The notes under the pieces: model-generated
What the model saw: the letters and a program-made list of their open reading frames with translations, nothing else
Told to the model about the DNA's origin: nothing
Database searches by the model: none
Shown here: positions 11,163 through 21,278 of the stretch, piece by piece
Layout of the letters: every line of letters begins with the position of its first letter
How positions within the stretch are numbered: position 1 is the stretch's first letter
Translations under genes and position numbers: made by a program
Assembly (NCBI GenBank): GCA_949358305.1
Contig: CASHSZ010000069.1
Span: forward strand, 62,001-126,000
From: Strigamia acuminata
Lineage: Eukaryota; Arthropoda; Chilopoda; Geophilomorpha; Linotaeniidae
Direction of reading: 5' to 3'
DNA length: 64,000 bases

Positions 11163-14100
11163 TTGTGTCAAAAGTCGGTGACGGGCGGAGGGGCGAGCTC
11201 CGGGCGCCCGAGAGAGAGAGAGAAAGAGAGAGAGGGGACGGCCGGGGCTCCCGCCAACGGGCGGAGGGGCGAGCCTTGGCGGGTTGGGCGTGCACTATCT
11301 AGGCATGTGGGCGCTCGATTTACCGGCACGTTGGACAAGTTTTGAAAATTTTTTTTTCCTAATTTTTGACAAAATTAGCACCGAATTTTGCCAATATTTG
11401 ATAAATTTCCACGGAATTTTATCAATGTTTTACAAAAAACCCCTGGAAATGTGTCCAATCGAGCAGAAATGTCTCGTAAAATATCGCTGAAATTTGTCTA
11501 AAATTGACAAAAAATCGGTGCAAGTTTTGCTAGATATTTGCCCGGATCAAACTGTGCCCGAAACCGCCCGATCTGACAGTGTGCACGCGGGCTGGACGTG
11601 CCCACTGTCCCCGCATGTGCACTCGCCGGCGCGTTGGACGAGTTTAAGAAGATTTTATCAATTTCTGACAAAACTTGCATCGATTTTTTGTCAATATTTG
11701 ATAAATTTCCCCAGAATTTTAGCAATAAAACCTTTGAAAATGTATCCAAAAGAGCAGAAATGTCCTGTAAAATATTGCTGAAAATCTGTTGAAATTCATC
11801 AAATATTGACAAAAATCTGTGACGAGCGGAGGGGCGATCCTTTGGCGGCCGAAAGAGAGAGGGGGGACGGTCGGGGCTCCCGCCGACGGGCGGAGGGGCG
11901 AGCCTTGGCGGCCGAGAGAGAGAGAGAGAGAGGACGGCCGGGGCTCCCGCCGGCGCACTGTCCACGCATGGGCGCGCTCGATTTACTGGCGCGTTGGACG
12001 AATTTTAAATTTTTTGTTTCCTATTTCTGACAAAATTTGCACCGACTTTTGGCAATTTGTGACAAATTTTCACAGAATTTCGGCAACATTTTACGACACA
12101 TTTCTGCCCGGTTGGACACATTTCCACAGGTTTTTTGTAAAACGTTGCTAAAATTCCGTTGAATTTCATCAAAAATTGTGTCAAAAGTCGGTGACGGGCG
12201 GAGGGGCGAGCTCCGGGCGCCCGAGAGAGAGAGAGAAAGAGAGAGAGAGGGGACGGCCGGGGCTCCCGCCAACGGGCGGAGGGGCGAGCCTTGGCGGGTT
12301 GGGCGTGCACTATCTAGGCATGTGGGCGCTCGATTTACCGGCACGTTGGACAAGTTTTGAAAATTTTTTTTTCCTAATTTTTGACAAAATTAGCACCGAA
12401 TTTTGCCAATATTTGATAAATTTCCACGGAATTTTATCAATGTTTTACAAAAAACCCCTGGAAATGTGTCCAATCGAGCAGAAATGTCTCGTAAAATATC
12501 GCTGAAATTTGTCTAAAATTGACAAAAAATCGGTGCAAGTTTTGCTAGATATTTGCCCGGATCAAACTGTGCCCGAAACCGCCCGATCTGACAGTGTGCA
12601 CGCGGGCTGGACGTGCCCACTGTCCCCGCATGTGCACTCGCCGGCGCGTTGGACGAGTTTAAGAAGATTTTATCAATTTCTGACAAAACTTGCATCGATT
12701 TTTTGTCAATTTTTGATAAATTTCCCCAGAATTTTAGCAATAAAACCTTTGAAAATGTATCCAAAAGAGCAGAAATGTCCTGTAAAATATTGCTGAAAAT
12801 CTGTTGAAGTTCATCAAATATTGACAAAAATCTGTGACGAGCGGAGGGGCGATCCTTTGGCGGCCGAAAGAGAGAGGGGGGACGGTCGGGGCTCCCGCCG
12901 ACGGGCGGAGGGGCGAGCCTTGGCGGCCGAGAGAGAGAGAGAGAGAGGACGGCCGGGGCTCCCGCCGGCGCACTGTCCACGCATGGGCGCGCTCGATTTA
13001 CTGGCGCGTTGGACGAATTTTAAATTTTTTGTTTCCTATTTCTGACAAAATTTGCACCGACTTTTGGCAATTTGTGACAAATTTTCACAGAATTTCGGCA
13101 ACATTTTACGACACATTTCTGCCCGGTTGGACACATTTCCACAGGTTTTTTGTAAAACGTTGCTAAAATTCCGTTGAATTTCATCAAAAATTGTGTCAAA
13201 AGTCGGTGACGGGCGGAGGGGCGAGCTCCGGGCGCCCGAGAGAGAGAGAGAAAGAGAGAGAGAGGGGACGGCCGGGGCTCCCGCCAACGGGCGGAGGGGC
13301 GAGCCTTGGCGGGTTGGGCGTGCACTATCTAGGCATGTGGGCGCTCGATTTACCGGCACGTTGGACAAGTTTTGAAAATTTTTTTTTCCTAATTTTTGAC
13401 AAAATTAGCACCGAATTTTGCCAATATTTGATAAATTTCCACGGAATTTTATCAATGTTTTACAAAAAACCCCTGGAAATGTGTCCAATCGAGCAGAAAT
13501 GTCTCGTAAAATATCGCTGAAATTTGTCTAAAATTGACAAAAAATCGGTGCAAGTTTTGCTAGATATTTGCCCGGATCAAACTGTGCCCGAAACCGCCCG
13601 ATCTGACAGTGTGCACGCGGGCTGGACGTGCCCACTGTCCCCGCATGTGCACTCGCCGGCGCGTTGGACGAGTTTAAGAAGATTTTATCAATTTCTGACA
13701 AAACTTGCATCGATTTTTTGTCAATTTTTGATAAATTTCCCCAGAATTTTAGCAATAAAACCTTTGAAAATGTATCCAAAAGAGCAGAAATGTCCTGTAA
13801 AATATTGCTGAAAATCTGTTGAAGTTCATCAAATATTGACAAAAATCTGTGACGAGCGGAGGGGCGATCCTTTGGCGGCCGAAAGAGATAGGGGGGACGG
13901 TCGGGGCTCCCGCCGACGGGCGGAGGGGCGAGCCTTGGCGGCCGAGAGAGAGAGAGAGAGAGGACGGCCGGGGCTCCCGCCGGCGCACTGTCCACGCATG
14001 GGCGCGCTCGATTTACTGGCGCGTTGGACGAATTTTAAATTTTTTGTTTCCTATTTCTGACAAAATTTGCACCGACTTTTGGCAATTTGTGACAAATTTT

Positions 14101-16904
14101 CACAGAATTTCGGCAACATTTTACGACACATTTCTGCCCGGTTGGACACATTTCCACAGGTTTTTTGTAAAACGTTGCTAAAATTCCGTTGAATTTCATC
14201 AAAAATTGTGTCAAAAGTCGGTGACGGGCGGAGGGGCGAGCTCCGGGCGCCCGAGAGAGAGAGAGAAAGAGAGAGAGAGGGGACGGCCGGGGCTCCCGCC
14301 AACGGGCGGAGGGGCGAGCCTTGGCGGGTTGGGCGTGCACTATCTAGGCATGTGGGCGCTCGATTTACCGGCACGTTGGACAAGTTTTGAAAATTTTTTT
14401 TTCCTAATTTTTGACAAAATTAGCACCGAATTTTGCCAATATTTGATAAATTTCCACGGAATTTTATCAATGTTTTACAAAAAACCCCTGGAAATGTGTC
14501 CAATCGAGCAGAAATGTCTCGTAAAATATTGCTGAAATTTGTCTAAAATTGACAAAAAATCGGTGCAAGTTTTGCTAGATATTTGCCCGGATCAAACTGT
14601 GCCCGAAACCGCCCGATCTGACAGTGTGCACGCGGGCTGGACGTGCCCACTGTCCCCGCATGTGCACTCGCCGGCGCGTTGGACGAGTTTAAGAAGATTT
14701 TATCAGTTTCTGACAAAACTTGCATCGATTTTTTGTCAATTTTTGATAAATTTCCCCAGAATTTTAGCAATAAAACCTTTGAAAATGTATCCAAAAGAGC
14801 AGAAATGTCCTGTAAAATATTGCTGAAAATCTGTTGAAATTCATCAAATATTGACAAAAATCTGTGACGAGCGGAGGGGCGATCCTTTGGCGGCCGAAAG
14901 AGAGAGGGGGGACGGTCGGGGCTCCCGCCGACGGGCGGAGGGGCGAGCCTTGGCGGCCGAGAGAGAGAGAGAGAGAGGACGGCCGGGGCTCCCGCCGGCG
15001 CACTGTCCACGCATGGGCGCGCTCGATTTACTGGCGCGTTGGACGAATTTTAAATTTTTTGTTTCCTATTTCTGACAAAATTTGCACAGACTTTTGTCAA
15101 TTTTTGACAAATTTTCACGGAATTTCAGCAATGGGACGGACTTATGTAAAACATCGCTTAAAATCTGGAAATCTGTCAAATCTTCTTTAAATTTATGCAA
15201 GATATTGGGAAATTTTGGTTTAACTCGTCCAACGGGCCGGTAAATCGAGCGCCCACACGCGCCCACATGCACGTCCAACCCGCATGGGCACTGTCACATC
15301 GGACGTTTGTTGCGTGCAAAACTTGCACCGACTTTTGGCCATTTTTGGTTAAACTTCCGCACAATTTCTGCCCGATTGGACACTGAGGTTCGGTTTCCGA
15401 CCGGGTCGTTTCTTGTCCGACCCGCGGCGCGTCGCGGCGCGGCCGGAGGACGGCCCTCGTCCCCAAAAACCACACTCCGAGTCACGGGTCGCACGGCCAA
15501 CAGGCCGTGACGGGCCGTAGCGGGTCGAAAACGGGCCGTTAACGGCCCGTTGACGGCCCGTTAGCGGCCCGCATGAGGTCGCACGGGCCGTCGGCGAGCC
15601 GAAGTCCGGGAACGAAGGCCGTTACGGGACCGTGACGGGACCGTCGGCGGCCCGTTAACGGCCCGTGCGAGCCGTTACGGGATCGTGACGGGACCGTCGG
15701 CGGCCCGTTAACGGCCCGTGCGAGCCGTTACGGAATCGTGACGGGACCGTCGGCGGCCCGTTAACGGCCCGTGCGGGCCGTTACGGGATCGTGACGGGAC
15801 CGTCGGCGGCCCGTTAACGGCCCGTGCGACCCCATGCGGGCCGTTGACGGGCCGTTAACGGGCCGTTAACGGGCCGTTAACGGGCCGTGACGGTGTAAAT
15901 CGAAAAAATCAACAACCGACAACACGTACATGAAAACGCGTACAACATTCATAGACATTAATCTCGAATCCTGTTTTTGGTTTTACGCCGTTAACGGGCC
16001 GTTAACGGCCCGTTAACGGCCCGTTAACGGCCCGCATGAGGTCGTACGGGCCGTTACGGGGTCGTGACGGGACCGTCGGCGGCCCGTTAACGGCCCGTGC
16101 GGGCCGTTACGGGATAGTTACGGAACCGTCGGCGGCCCGTTAACGGCCCGTGCGAGCCGTTACGGGATCGTGACGGGACCGTCGGCGGCCCGTTAACGGC
16201 CCGTGCGAGCCGTTACGGGATTGTGACGGGACCGTCGGCGGCCCGTTAACGGCCCGTGCGGGCCGTTTTCGACCCGTTGCGGCCGTTTTCGACCCGTTGC
16301 GGCCGTTTTCGACCCGTTGCGGCCCGTTTTCGACCCGTTACGGTCCTTGGCCGTAACGGGCCGAAAACGGGAAAACTGAAAAAGTCGAGTGCGAGACCAC
16401 GTGACCCGGAGTGTGGTTTTTGGGGACGAGGGCCGTCCTCCGACCGCGCCGTGACGCGCCGCGGGTCGGTCACCAACTTTTGTCAATTTTTGACAGATTT
16501 TCACGGAATTTCAGCGACATTTTACGAGACGTTTCTGCCCGATGGGACGGACTTCTGTAAAACATTGCTTAAAATCCATGGAAATTTATCACATATTGAC
16601 AAAATTCGGTGCAAGTTTTGTCAGAAATTAGGAAAAAACTTTTTTCAAAACTCGTCCAACGCGCCGGTAAATTGAGCGCCCACGTGCGTCGACAGTGGGC
16701 GCTTCAAAACCGCGTGGACACTGTCAGATCTCGGCACAGTTTGATGCGCCCAAATCTAGCAATACTTGCACCGACTTTTGGCAATTTGTGACAAATTTTC
16801 ACAGAATTTCGGCAACATTTTACGACACATTTCTGCCCGGTTGGACACATTTCCACAGGTTTTTTGTAAAACGTTGCTAAAATTCCGTTGAATTTCATCA
16901 AAAA
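11163..16904 (+). repeat. Satellite HOR 3 (5742 bp, 4 A units + B)
   Basis: A units start at 11163, 12176, 13191 and 14206. The first is 1013 bp (one GA dinucleotide fewer) and N type. The second and third share GAAGTTCATC (near 12809 and 13824). The third also has AGAGATAGG (T at 13889). The fourth is T type. The order is N, L, LY, T. Confidence 0.9.
15417..16469. repeat. Fold-back element B in HOR 3 (1053 bp)
   Basis: Same architecture with one extra 20-bp unit on the right (about 16260-16340). Confidence 0.85.
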
Positions 16905-17078
16905 TTGTGTCAAAAGTCGGTGACGGGCGGAGGGGCGAGCTCCGGGCGCCCGAGAGAGAGAGAGAAAGAGAGAGAGGGGACGGCCGGGGCTCCCGCCAAC
17001 GGGCGGAGGGGCGAGCCTTGGCGGGTTGGGCGTGCACTATCTAGGCATGTGGGCGCTCGATTTACCGGCACGTTGGAC

Positions 17079-17082
17079 AAGT
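17079..17082 (+). repeat. Target-site duplication, left copy (AAGT)
   Basis: Uninterrupted satellite reads GGACAAGTTTTGAAAA. The left flank ends GGACAAGT and the right flank starts AAGTTTTG, so four bases are duplicated. This fits a Ty3/gypsy-type integrase cut. Confidence 0.93.
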
Positions 17083-17589
17083 TGTTGTGACCCGACTGGA
17101 CCGGGGTCAACGAAGAGTTTCTCTCGTGACCTCGTTTCGGGTGTAAGGGGAGCCGCAAGCGCGTCTCCCTTCCCTCAGTGCATTGACATCTAGTCAATGG
17201 ACAGGCGTCTGCCCTGAGGGAGTGGGGATGGCTCGTCCACCCCACCATTGGGTGATTCCGGTCACCTGTCAACCTCGCTTTGTGCAAAGGAATGTGCCTT
17301 GCACTGAGCGGGCAGAACCAACACAACCATCAAACGAGAAACACACGTAAACCCGTCGTCCTACAAGATCAGGCCCAAGTAAAATATACTGGGATTGACC
17401 AAGGACAAAGGACAATTTACCGTGAGTACGTTTGGTCAGTGTCAAACTCCGCAGAGTAACCTGCGAGATAAGATTACCACACTATTTTAGCACACCAGCT
17501 AGAAATAGTAAAAACCACTCCAGTTTAGCGAGTTGTGCAGACAAACGGTCGCACAAGCCTAAACTGCAGTTAAACCACGACGAGCGTTC

Positions 17590-17644
17590 CCGCCGCTGTG
17601 TGATCGCCGGGAGCCAGAAGAGTCCGCCGCTGTGTGATCGCCGG
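17590..17644 (+). promoter_or_regulatory. U3 direct repeat (2 x 21 bp, 34-bp spacing)
   Basis: A 21-bp word beginning CCGCCGCTGTGTGATCG occurs at 17590-17610 and 17624-17644, and again in the 3' LTR at 30072-30126. Duplicated U3 words of this kind often bind transcription factors in retroelements; the factor is unknown. Confidence 0.5.
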
Positions 17645-17753
17645 ACACCACACAAAAACCTAGACAACAGCCCGAAGTAAGCCTTTTAACTAAGCATTCA
17701 CTCGCGCCCGACCAGCGTGAGCCCGAAGGACCAGCCAGAGACGAGCCGAGGAC

Positions 17754-17814
17754 GCCATATTGCCACGCCGGCCCAAGACGACATCGCGTTGCCACAACGA
17801 CGACGCCATCTTGG
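17754..17814 (+). promoter_or_regulatory. Paired GCCATNTTG words in U3
   Basis: GCCATATTG at 17754-17762 and GCCATCTTGG at 17805-17814, about 115-175 bp upstream of the TATA box. The GCCAT core followed by NTT is the known core of YY1/Pho binding sites. The match is short and function is inferred. Confidence 0.3.
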
Positions 17815-17928
17815 ACGCGAACGAAACAACAGACGACCTCGCCGATTCCAGCCAGCTTTCATCATACCTTTACATTTCCATTTCCCTTCACCCATTCCGA
17901 TTTACCTTTTACCTACCTTTCATATATA

Positions 17929-17936
17929 TATATAAG
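17929..17936 (+). promoter_or_regulatory. LTR TATA box (TATATAAG)
   Basis: Lies at the end of an alternating TA run (17922-17934). Transcription would start roughly 25-30 bp downstream, near 17955-17965, making U3 about 870 bp. The copy in the 3' LTR is at 30411-30418. Confidence 0.6.
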
Positions 17937-17960
17937 ATATATCTGTATATTGTCCCACAG

Positions 17961-17966
17961 AATAAA
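17961..17966 (+). terminator. LTR polyadenylation signal (AATAAA)
   Basis: AATAAA about 25 bp after the TATA box, followed by a T-rich stretch. In the 3' LTR copy (30443-30448) it would be used to end the element RNA. A very short R region is implied. Confidence 0.6.
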
Positions 17967-18037
17967 TCTATATTATATTTTACCTTTTATATCTGTGTAA
18001 TCATTTCTTTGGGTAAACCGCTTGAGACAAAGCGGTA

Positions 18038-18043
18038 GTGAGT
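18038..18043 (+). promoter_or_regulatory. Candidate 5' splice site in U5 (GTGAGT)
   Basis: GTA|GTGAGT matches the intron side of the donor consensus perfectly (weaker on the exon side). It lies downstream of the predicted RNA start and upstream of any ATG. It would supply a short non-coding first exon for spliced RNAs reaching ORF3. Confidence 0.4.
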
Positions 18044-18101
18044 TAGTCGAATTAAGTAATCAACCCACGAGTTAGCGACGGTTAGAGTTGAGCGCGACAC
18101 G

Positions 18102-18119
18102 TGGGGGCCTGTCCGGGAT
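18102..18119 (+). promoter_or_regulatory. Primer-binding site, tRNA-Pro-like
   Basis: TGGGGGCCTGTCCGGGAT begins with TGG, complementary to the CCA end of a tRNA, 2 bp after the LTR end. It resembles the well-known proline-tRNA primer site of gammaretroviruses except at two adjacent positions (recalled, not searched). The leader from here to the gag ATG at 18172 contains no upstream ATG. Confidence 0.75.
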
Positions 18120-18171
18120 CAAGTTGAATAACTGATTCTAACCTGTGATTACATCATACCCAAAGCAAGAA

Positions 18172-21100
18172 ATGGCAGATAATACTCGAGTAACAGACTC
18201 CGACTCAGACATTAACAAACGAGCCGGTAGTCGCAAAGGAACCGACTATCATTTGAGGTCGGGAGGTCCTTTGCCCAAAGCCTCAGCGCACGAGTCTAGG
18301 CAAAAACGCCGCAAGGCCAAGCCAGACCGACGAAGCGCTTCGGAGGCATCGCACCCGTCTCACGCCGAGACGAGGCCGCGATTAGACGAGACGGAGCGGA
18401 GTGAGGATCCGTCCCACCCCAAACCGCCGCGTCCCAATCGTGACGGCGAGACGAGCGGAAACGAGGTTTTATCCCGTAACCAATCGCCTCGTCTAACGCA
18501 CGATACCGAGGTGAGCGATCCGAGAGCGACGTCTTCGATACAAAGGACGGCGTCCGACACGACAGCGAATTCAGCGCTAAACACGCCAATTACGCACAGT
18601 CGACCAGCCTCAGTAATGTCTGAAGGACACAAGTCCAACTCATCCTCTGTCAAGCGTTTTTCGAGCCAGCCTTACAGCGTCTCGGGCACCTTGATTGATG
18701 CGATGCAATTGGCACAGGCGGAAGGAGTGAGATACACCCTTCCGACGGGAAAGATTACAGTGTACGAAACGTTACAAATCGTACGTGCAGCTTTAAAAGC
18801 GCACAGTGTATCCCCACAAATCACCATTGTTGAAGGTGCACACGCTCAACAATTGGTTGATTCCGCTCAATTTGAAGCGGATGCAGAGAACGAGGCTCGA
18901 CAAGCCATTCGCGAGAGACGGAGGAACCTGGCGGAAAGAGAAGCGCAAGCTCTCGAGTACGGCAGAACCCAGCCCAATCCGACTACTCCCGAGGAGGTAG
19001 AAATAGTTGACCGAGCCCTGAGAGCACATCGATATGCTTTCCACTCGCAACAAGAAGCAGAGCGAGCATTTATGGCCAGATTGCGACGAGATGACCCGAA
19101 ATCCGTACGCAAACCAGAGGTCAGTTCATCCGAGCTGTCCGACGAGAGCCTAGAGGGAGACCCAAAGCGCACGCCGAAGGCCAAACCCAAACCCCAGCCG
19201 GAGAGGGCAACACCAGCTACTCCGCGCAAGAGAGATGCGTCGGCCAGAGAACAACAAACTCGGCCCCGCATGCAAGCTCTCGATTCAGCCACAAATAATG
19301 CGATAACGCGATTAATCAACGCTAATAATGCTAGGCGAAATGAAGAGCAAGCTCTCACAAGCCAACAGCATGATAATCCACAAGGGACTGAGTGGCAACA
19401 ACCAGTGCCCATCCTTAAAGACGACGAGTCGTCAAGGAGACAATCGCATGATCGCACCTCTTCGCGAGAAGAAGGCAAACGCGATGAAAGACCGAAATAT
19501 TTTCACTACGGAAATAGTGATTCGTCGTCAGATGGACTGGAGTCAAATGCACCCAGTCATCACGATTCGGAGAGAGGTTCCGGAGAAAGACGAAGGGAAA
19601 GAGAACGCGATGAACGCAGGGAAAGGGAACGTGACGACCGTCGTAGGGGCCGGAAAGAGTCAAACTCTTCACGGCGCAACCCGCCACGCCGCTCACCGTC
19701 TCCCGACCCCAGCTCCGACCCCTCATCCAACGACGACAGACGAAAGGAGAAATCAAGTAATCGCCGGAAGAGATCCAACTCTCCGCGCGATAGAGAGAAA
19801 CGACGTCGATCGGAAAATAGCGACCACCGACGGGAGGAGTTTCAGGACCTTCCCCGACAAAGCGCGTTTACCGATTCGACGGGTCAGCAGTATACGATGG
19901 GAGAGCTTGGAAGAGCCCTACTCGGCTCGTTGAAGGCCGAGGGAATCGATCTGAGCAAACGAAACGATCGTAATCGTAGCACTGGCGACCGCGTAAAGAA
20001 AAAATACGCTGTCTCCCGACGTGACACCATGAGTGTTACCGGGAATATTAGGTGGCAATTTTATATTCAGAACCGTTTCGACGGGTCATGGAAAGCGGGA
20101 GATCGCTTCCTTGACGAAGTAATTCGAATTAAGACTGCCACTAAAGCCACCGTAGGAGACATGCTCACCCACGGTATTGTCGAGCTAATGACAGGCTCGG
20201 CACGTGAGTGGTACCAAGGATTGAAAGGCGTCAATTGGGACGACTTTTTAATGAGATTCGACCTGCGCTACGGCGAGACACCCGAAGAGGTGAGCCGAAA
20301 GATGCGAGGTCTTCGCCAGATGCCTGGTGAAACCATAATGGATTACGACATTCGCGCCAGATTGTTGTTCGAAAAGGCCCCGATGGAATTTCATGCCACG
20401 GGATTCAACCTTTTCTTTCTCGGCGGTTTGTCGGAGTACTCGCAACGGGTGCTACTTGAAGAAAGGGCACCGACAGGAGGTAGCTACGAGGAGATGAGCG
20501 CCTTCCTGTTCGAGAACACGATAGATATCGAGAAGAGATATTATTCCGCTTTACCAGAAGCGGAGAAAGCAGCAACCGCTAAACGTCTCAAGTTGAGTGC
20601 GGAAAGATATGGGGCGACAGATAAGATTATGCGCCCTACTGAATATCTTAGCGGTATAATGGAGCTGGCAGAAGCTAGCGTTGGTTTACAAATAAAAAAT
20701 AAACTGACATCCACGCTGCCTTCCAACCCTTTGGCCGCCCCTAAAAAGGCACCGACAGCGTCAGCCATGCAAGCGACACTGGAGGAGGTCAAGGAGGGGG
20801 AGGAAGCCGAACAAAATGTCGGAAAATCAGACGAAAAAGAAGAAAAAGACGATTATTCGACGGACGAAGAAATACGAAGTTATCGCGATACCTTATCAAC
20901 GGGTTGCGATGAGGAAGGACCGCTAGTACATCTCATCCATCGAGATAGAGCGGTAGAAGAATTTCGCGCCAGGTTAAAACCAAATGCCGGCCGAATTCCG
21001 AAGTATTTTCGGAAAAATTACACGCCACCGTCGAAAGCAGACCCTGAAAAGAAAAAATCGACTGAAGCCCCAAGAGACAAATCAAATATTCGCTGTTTCA

Positions 21101-21255
21101 AGTGTAACCAACCGGGCCACTACTCCAATGAGTGCCCAAGAACAGCGAAAGAAGACGCTAAATTTGACGCAATAATGAAGCAAATGGCAGAGATTAAACT
21201 CGCCATGGCAAAAAACGAGTCAAAAAACGAGTCAGCGCAGGCGGCGAAGAAATAA
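18172..21255 (+). CDS. gag: Gag polyprotein (structural), 1027 aa
   Basis: Nucleocapsid/capsid precursor that would package the element RNA in cytoplasmic particles. The frame opens earlier at a GTG (18145), but 18172 is the first ATG after the predicted RNA start and has a strong context (G at -3, G at +4). Residues 1-460 are mostly polar and low-complexity. Residues about 468-555 form a dense RE/RD/RS dipeptide region like that of SR splicing proteins, unusual for Gag. Residues about 620-800 resemble a retrotransposon capsid domain (WYQGLKGVNWDDF, then RQMPGE). A long acidic linker precedes one CCHC zinc knuckle at C975, C978, H983 and C988. The tail repeats KNES and carries the frameshift signal. 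It is about twice the usual Ty3-type Gag length because of the disordered N-terminal half. Confidence 0.93.
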   Translation: MADNTRVTDSDSDINKRAGSRKGTDYHLRSGGPLPKASAHESRQKRRKAKPDRRSASEASHPSHAETRPRLDETERSEDPSHPKPPRPNRDGETSGNEVLSRNQSPRLTHDTEVSDPRATSSIQRTASDTTANSALNTPITHSRPASVMSEGHKSNSSSVKRFSSQPYSVSGTLIDAMQLAQAEGVRYTLPTGKITVYETLQIVRAALKAHSVSPQITIVEGAHAQQLVDSAQFEADAENEARQAIRERRRNLAEREAQALEYGRTQPNPTTPEEVEIVDRALRAHRYAFHSQQEAERAFMARLRRDDPKSVRKPEVSSSELSDESLEGDPKRTPKAKPKPQPERATPATPRKRDASAREQQTRPRMQALDSATNNAITRLINANNARRNEEQALTSQQHDNPQGTEWQQPVPILKDDESSRRQSHDRTSSREEGKRDERPKYFHYGNSDSSSDGLESNAPSHHDSERGSGERRRERERDERRERERDDRRRGRKESNSSRRNPPRRSPSPDPSSDPSSNDDRRKEKSSNRRKRSNSPRDREKRRRSENSDHRREEFQDLPRQSAFTDSTGQQYTMGELGRALLGSLKAEGIDLSKRNDRNRSTGDRVKKKYAVSRRDTMSVTGNIRWQFYIQNRFDGSWKAGDRFLDEVIRIKTATKATVGDMLTHGIVELMTGSAREWYQGLKGVNWDDFLMRFDLRYGETPEEVSRKMRGLRQMPGETIMDYDIRARLLFEKAPMEFHATGFNLFFLGGLSEYSQRVLLEERAPTGGSYEEMSAFLFENTIDIEKRYYSALPEAEKAATAKRLKLSAERYGATDKIMRPTEYLSGIMELAEASVGLQIKNKLTSTLPSNPLAAPKKAPTASAMQATLEEVKEGEEAEQNVGKSDEKEEKDDYSTDEEIRSYRDTLSTGCDEEGPLVHLIHRDRAVEEFRARLKPNAGRIPKYFRKNYTPPSKADPEKKKSTEAPRDKSNIRCFKCNQPGHYSNECPRTAKEDAKFDAIMKQMAEIKLAMAKNESKNESAQAAKK

Positions 21256-21273
21256 TTTCTCGACCGTCTGCGC
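21210..21273 (+). promoter_or_regulatory. -1 ribosomal frameshift signal at gag-pol junction
   Basis: Two identical A-AAA-AAC slippery heptamers in gag phase, at 21210-21216 and 21222-21228, arise from a 12-bp tandem duplication. Six nucleotides after the second, 21235-21244 (GCGCAGGCGG) pairs with 21264-21273 (CCGTCTGCGC) over 10 bp with a single G-U. An inner stem around 21245-21262 closes a UAA loop that contains the gag stop. The pol frame (-1) has its last stop at 21195-21197 and is open from 21198, so a slip at either heptamer enters pol. Spacing of the second site is in the usual 5-9 nt range and that of the first (18 nt) is not. Confidence 0.85.
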
Positions 21274-21278
21274 CATTC

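Larger units (their letters stand above)
1..17082 (+). repeat. Satellite array, left part (HORs 0-3 and start of HOR 4)
   Basis: Continuous tandem satellite with no gene. It consists of 1015-bp A units grouped in runs of two to four, each run followed by a segment with a GC-rich fold-back element. Unit starts (the TTGTGTCAAAAGTCGG landmark) lie at 11, 1026, 3716, 4731, 7427, 8442, 11163, 12176, 13191, 14206 and 16905. Copies differ by only a few bases per kb, which implies recent homogenisation. Short open frames on both strands repeat with the units, begin at TTG or GTG, and mutually overlap in several frames, so they are treated as chance. The array is broken at 17082 by the retrotransposon. 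Confidence 0.97.
17083..18099 (+). repeat. 5' LTR (1017 bp)
   Basis: Starts TGTTGTGACC and ends GAGCGCGACA. It matches 29565-30581 at a constant offset of 12482 with no difference found by eye. U3 is long (to about 17955) and holds a nested inverted repeat (17171-17221), a 21-bp direct repeat, two GCCATNTTG words and a TATA box. R and U5 would cover about 17957-18099. Small open frames inside (for example 17760-18038) are present in both LTRs and show no coding character. Confidence 0.97.

Noticed and set aside
1-17082. Scores of open frames of 60-155 codons on both strands in the satellite, some rich in RE/ER or SLSLS
   Set aside because: They recur with every A unit, overlap in several frames and both strands, mostly start at TTG or GTG, and the Arg-Glu or Ser-Leu runs are simply translated GA dinucleotide tracts.
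1-17082. CENP-B-box-like sequence in the satellite
   Set aside because: Several TTCG and ACGGG words occur but none in the required arrangement was found by eye, so a centromeric role is not claimed.
17421-17430. Splice donor CCGTGAGTACG within the LTR
   Set aside because: Good donor sequence, but it lies in U3 about 500 bp upstream of the predicted RNA start, so it would not be in the element's own transcript.
17760-18038. 92-codon frame and other small frames inside the LTRs
   Set aside because: Present in both LTRs only because they are copies; they overlap the TATA box and polyadenylation signal, lack a recognised domain and show no coding bias.
18145-18171. Upstream GTG start for gag and TTG start (26739) for ORF3
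   Set aside because: Eukaryotic context; the first ATGs (18172 and 26763) have good contexts, and 26739-26762 overlaps a splice-acceptor tract.
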